Positions 63,279 to 64,000 of a stretch of DNA of 64,000 nucleotides are shown here, piece by piece. The first letter of the stretch is position 1. Each line of letters opens with the position of its first letter. This DNA comes from a bacterium (GTDB taxonomy: Bacteria > Myxococcota_A > Bradymonadia > UBA7976 > UBA1532): positions 1 to 64,000 of the forward strand of contig JAUHXC010000038.1 in assembly GCA_030427205.1 (NCBI GenBank), in the 5' to 3' direction. Made by a program: the position numbers and the translations under genes. The notes beneath the pieces are model-generated. The model ran no database searches. It was given only the letters and a program-made list of their open reading frames with translations, and was not told where the DNA came from.

Positions 63279-63851
63279 CTACGGCGCCGGACGGGTCGAC
63301 ACCGTGATGGTGTAGGGGCCGATGGCCGCGAAGGCGCTGAAGGTGGTCGCCGCGATGTGCACGATCTGGCCGGGGGCGATGGTCCGGTTCGCGACCCGGC
63401 TGCCGCGCGCGCCGAAGTCGTCGTCGCCCGCGATGCACTGGCCGGCGACCTCGGGCGCGAACGGGTCGCGGTAGAGCAGCAAGAAGCCATCGCCCGCCCA
63501 GGCGGCCTCGACGTCGATGACCTGATCGACCGCGGTGTCGTTGACCACCACGAATGTATCGTAGTGGTACTCCGCCGTGGGCTTCGGCGTGCAGTTCTCG
63601 CGGGCGCGGCGGAACAGCGCGTCACTGGCGTCGATGGATCCGGCGAACTCCAGAGCCGCGCCGGGCGCCGCGAGCGGGATCGGCACGTTCGCCGAGCGCT
63701 GCATCACCACCCGCTCCCAGCCCGCGTCGCCCTGCAACCCCACGTTCGCGCCGCAGCGCCAGTCGCTGTCGTCGTTGGTGTGCCAGCACAAACGCTGTGG
63801 GTCGTCGAGGTCGAGCGCGTCACAGTCGGCGCGCAAGATCCGGGCGCCCAC
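63279..63851 (-). CDS. C-terminal domain of a secreted lipoprotein, apparently frameshifted
   Basis: A 190-aa frame from GTG 63851 with six Cys and a beta-rich pattern (RILRADCDALDLDD, RLCWHTNDDSDWRC, YHYDTFVVVNDTAVDQVIDV, GQIVHIAATTFSAFA). It has no signal of its own, but the overlapping frame just upstream (63820-63999) encodes a lipoprotein signal and an Ala/Gly/Asp spacer. The two would make one typical lipoprotein if a single-base change between about 63855 and 63890 (a G-rich stretch) restored the frame. The protein family is unknown. Confidence 0.65.
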   Translation of the reverse strand: MGARILRADCDALDLDDPQRLCWHTNDDSDWRCGANVGLQGDAGWERVVMQRSANVPIPLAAPGAALEFAGSIDASDALFRRARENCTPKPTAEYHYDTFVVVNDTAVDQVIDVEAAWAGDGFLLLYRDPFAPEVAGQCIAGDDDFGARGSRVANRTIAPGQIVHIAATTFSAFAAIGPYTITVSTRPAP

Positions 63852-63999
63852 CGGCGCCGCCTTCCCCGTCCCCTCCTGCGTCGCCCGCAGCGGTCGCGTC
63901 GACGGTCATCGCATCGGCCGCCTCGGGTGTGCCTGCTTCATCGCAGCCCGCTGCGCACACGAGTGCGCAGATGAAGCCCATCGTATCCTCCGTCGTCAT
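63820..63999 (-). other. Lipoprotein signal peptide and spacer in a different frame from its domain
   Basis: A 59-aa frame from ATG 63999 (or ATG 63981) encodes MGFICALVCAAGC, a short signal with lipobox, then an Ala/Gly/Asp spacer, and stops at 63820-63822 inside the downstream domain's frame. The true start may lie outside the window. Confidence 0.6.
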
Positions 64000-64000
64000 C

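Overview
The window is 64 kb of very GC-rich DNA (roughly 70% by eye) packed with large secreted lipoproteins. Many of these carry MopE-type Cys/Asp repeats (pattern CNGxDDDCDGxxDE), thrombospondin type 3 Asp repeats, SUMF1/FGE-like domains or PAN domains. There are FHA proteins, a STAND ATPase, a multi-PAS hybrid histidine kinase and AraC, ArsR and Rrf2 regulators. This mix fits a Gram-negative, predatory or social deltaproteobacterial lineage (Myxococcota or Bradymonadota type). That placement is inference from gene content; no rRNA, tRNA, CRISPR array or complete mobile element was seen.

Layout. 0-2.1 kb: the 3' part of a degenerate CpaF/VirB11-type ATPase followed by a double-FHA membrane protein. 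2.1-4.4 kb: a MlaC-like lipid-binding protein behind a TolC-like outer-membrane channel. 4.5-16 kb: surface lipoproteins (MopE repeats, beta-propeller, Ig-like, duplicated ABM-like), two AraC regulators, an aldo-keto reductase, a VOC protein and a 57-nt perfect palindrome. 16-21.5 kb: a fused PabA-PabB aminodeoxychorismate synthase with a 21-bp tandem repeat inserted in frame, an SDR and a hybrid histidine kinase. 21.6-30 kb: a DUF3105 lipoprotein, then a tightly overlapped three-gene operon (Asp-rich calcium-repeat lipoprotein, triple-FGE lipoprotein, TPR/PEGA-like membrane protein). 30-37.6 kb: a solute-binding protein, SelO, a secreted lipase with its Lif foldase, two lipoproteins (one an esterase) and an Rrf2 regulator. 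37.6-46.9 kb: an Imm51-like protein, a STAND regulator, a HEAT-repeat protein, a 1014-aa secreted protein and MscS.

46.9-51.9 kb is the most interesting region. A same-strand run encodes a 52-aa Pup/UBact-like peptide ending in Gly-Gly-Gly-Glu and a PafA/Dop-family ligase that carries a hydrophobic insertion. They are followed by a YhhN membrane protein, a 77-aa protein, an aldehyde dehydrogenase and an M50 membrane metalloprotease. I read this as a candidate membrane-associated pupylation-like system; no proteasome subunit lies in the window.

52-64 kb: a NAD(P)-binding protein, a MopE/double-FGE lipoprotein, a zinc-type ArsR with a His-rich partner under a palindromic promoter, and a trypsin-PAN lipoprotein. 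Then come a Rieske oxygenase-like protein with its two domains in reversed order, another MopE/FGE lipoprotein, about 950 bp of non-coding inverted repeats, and a lipoprotein gene that appears frameshifted at the window edge.
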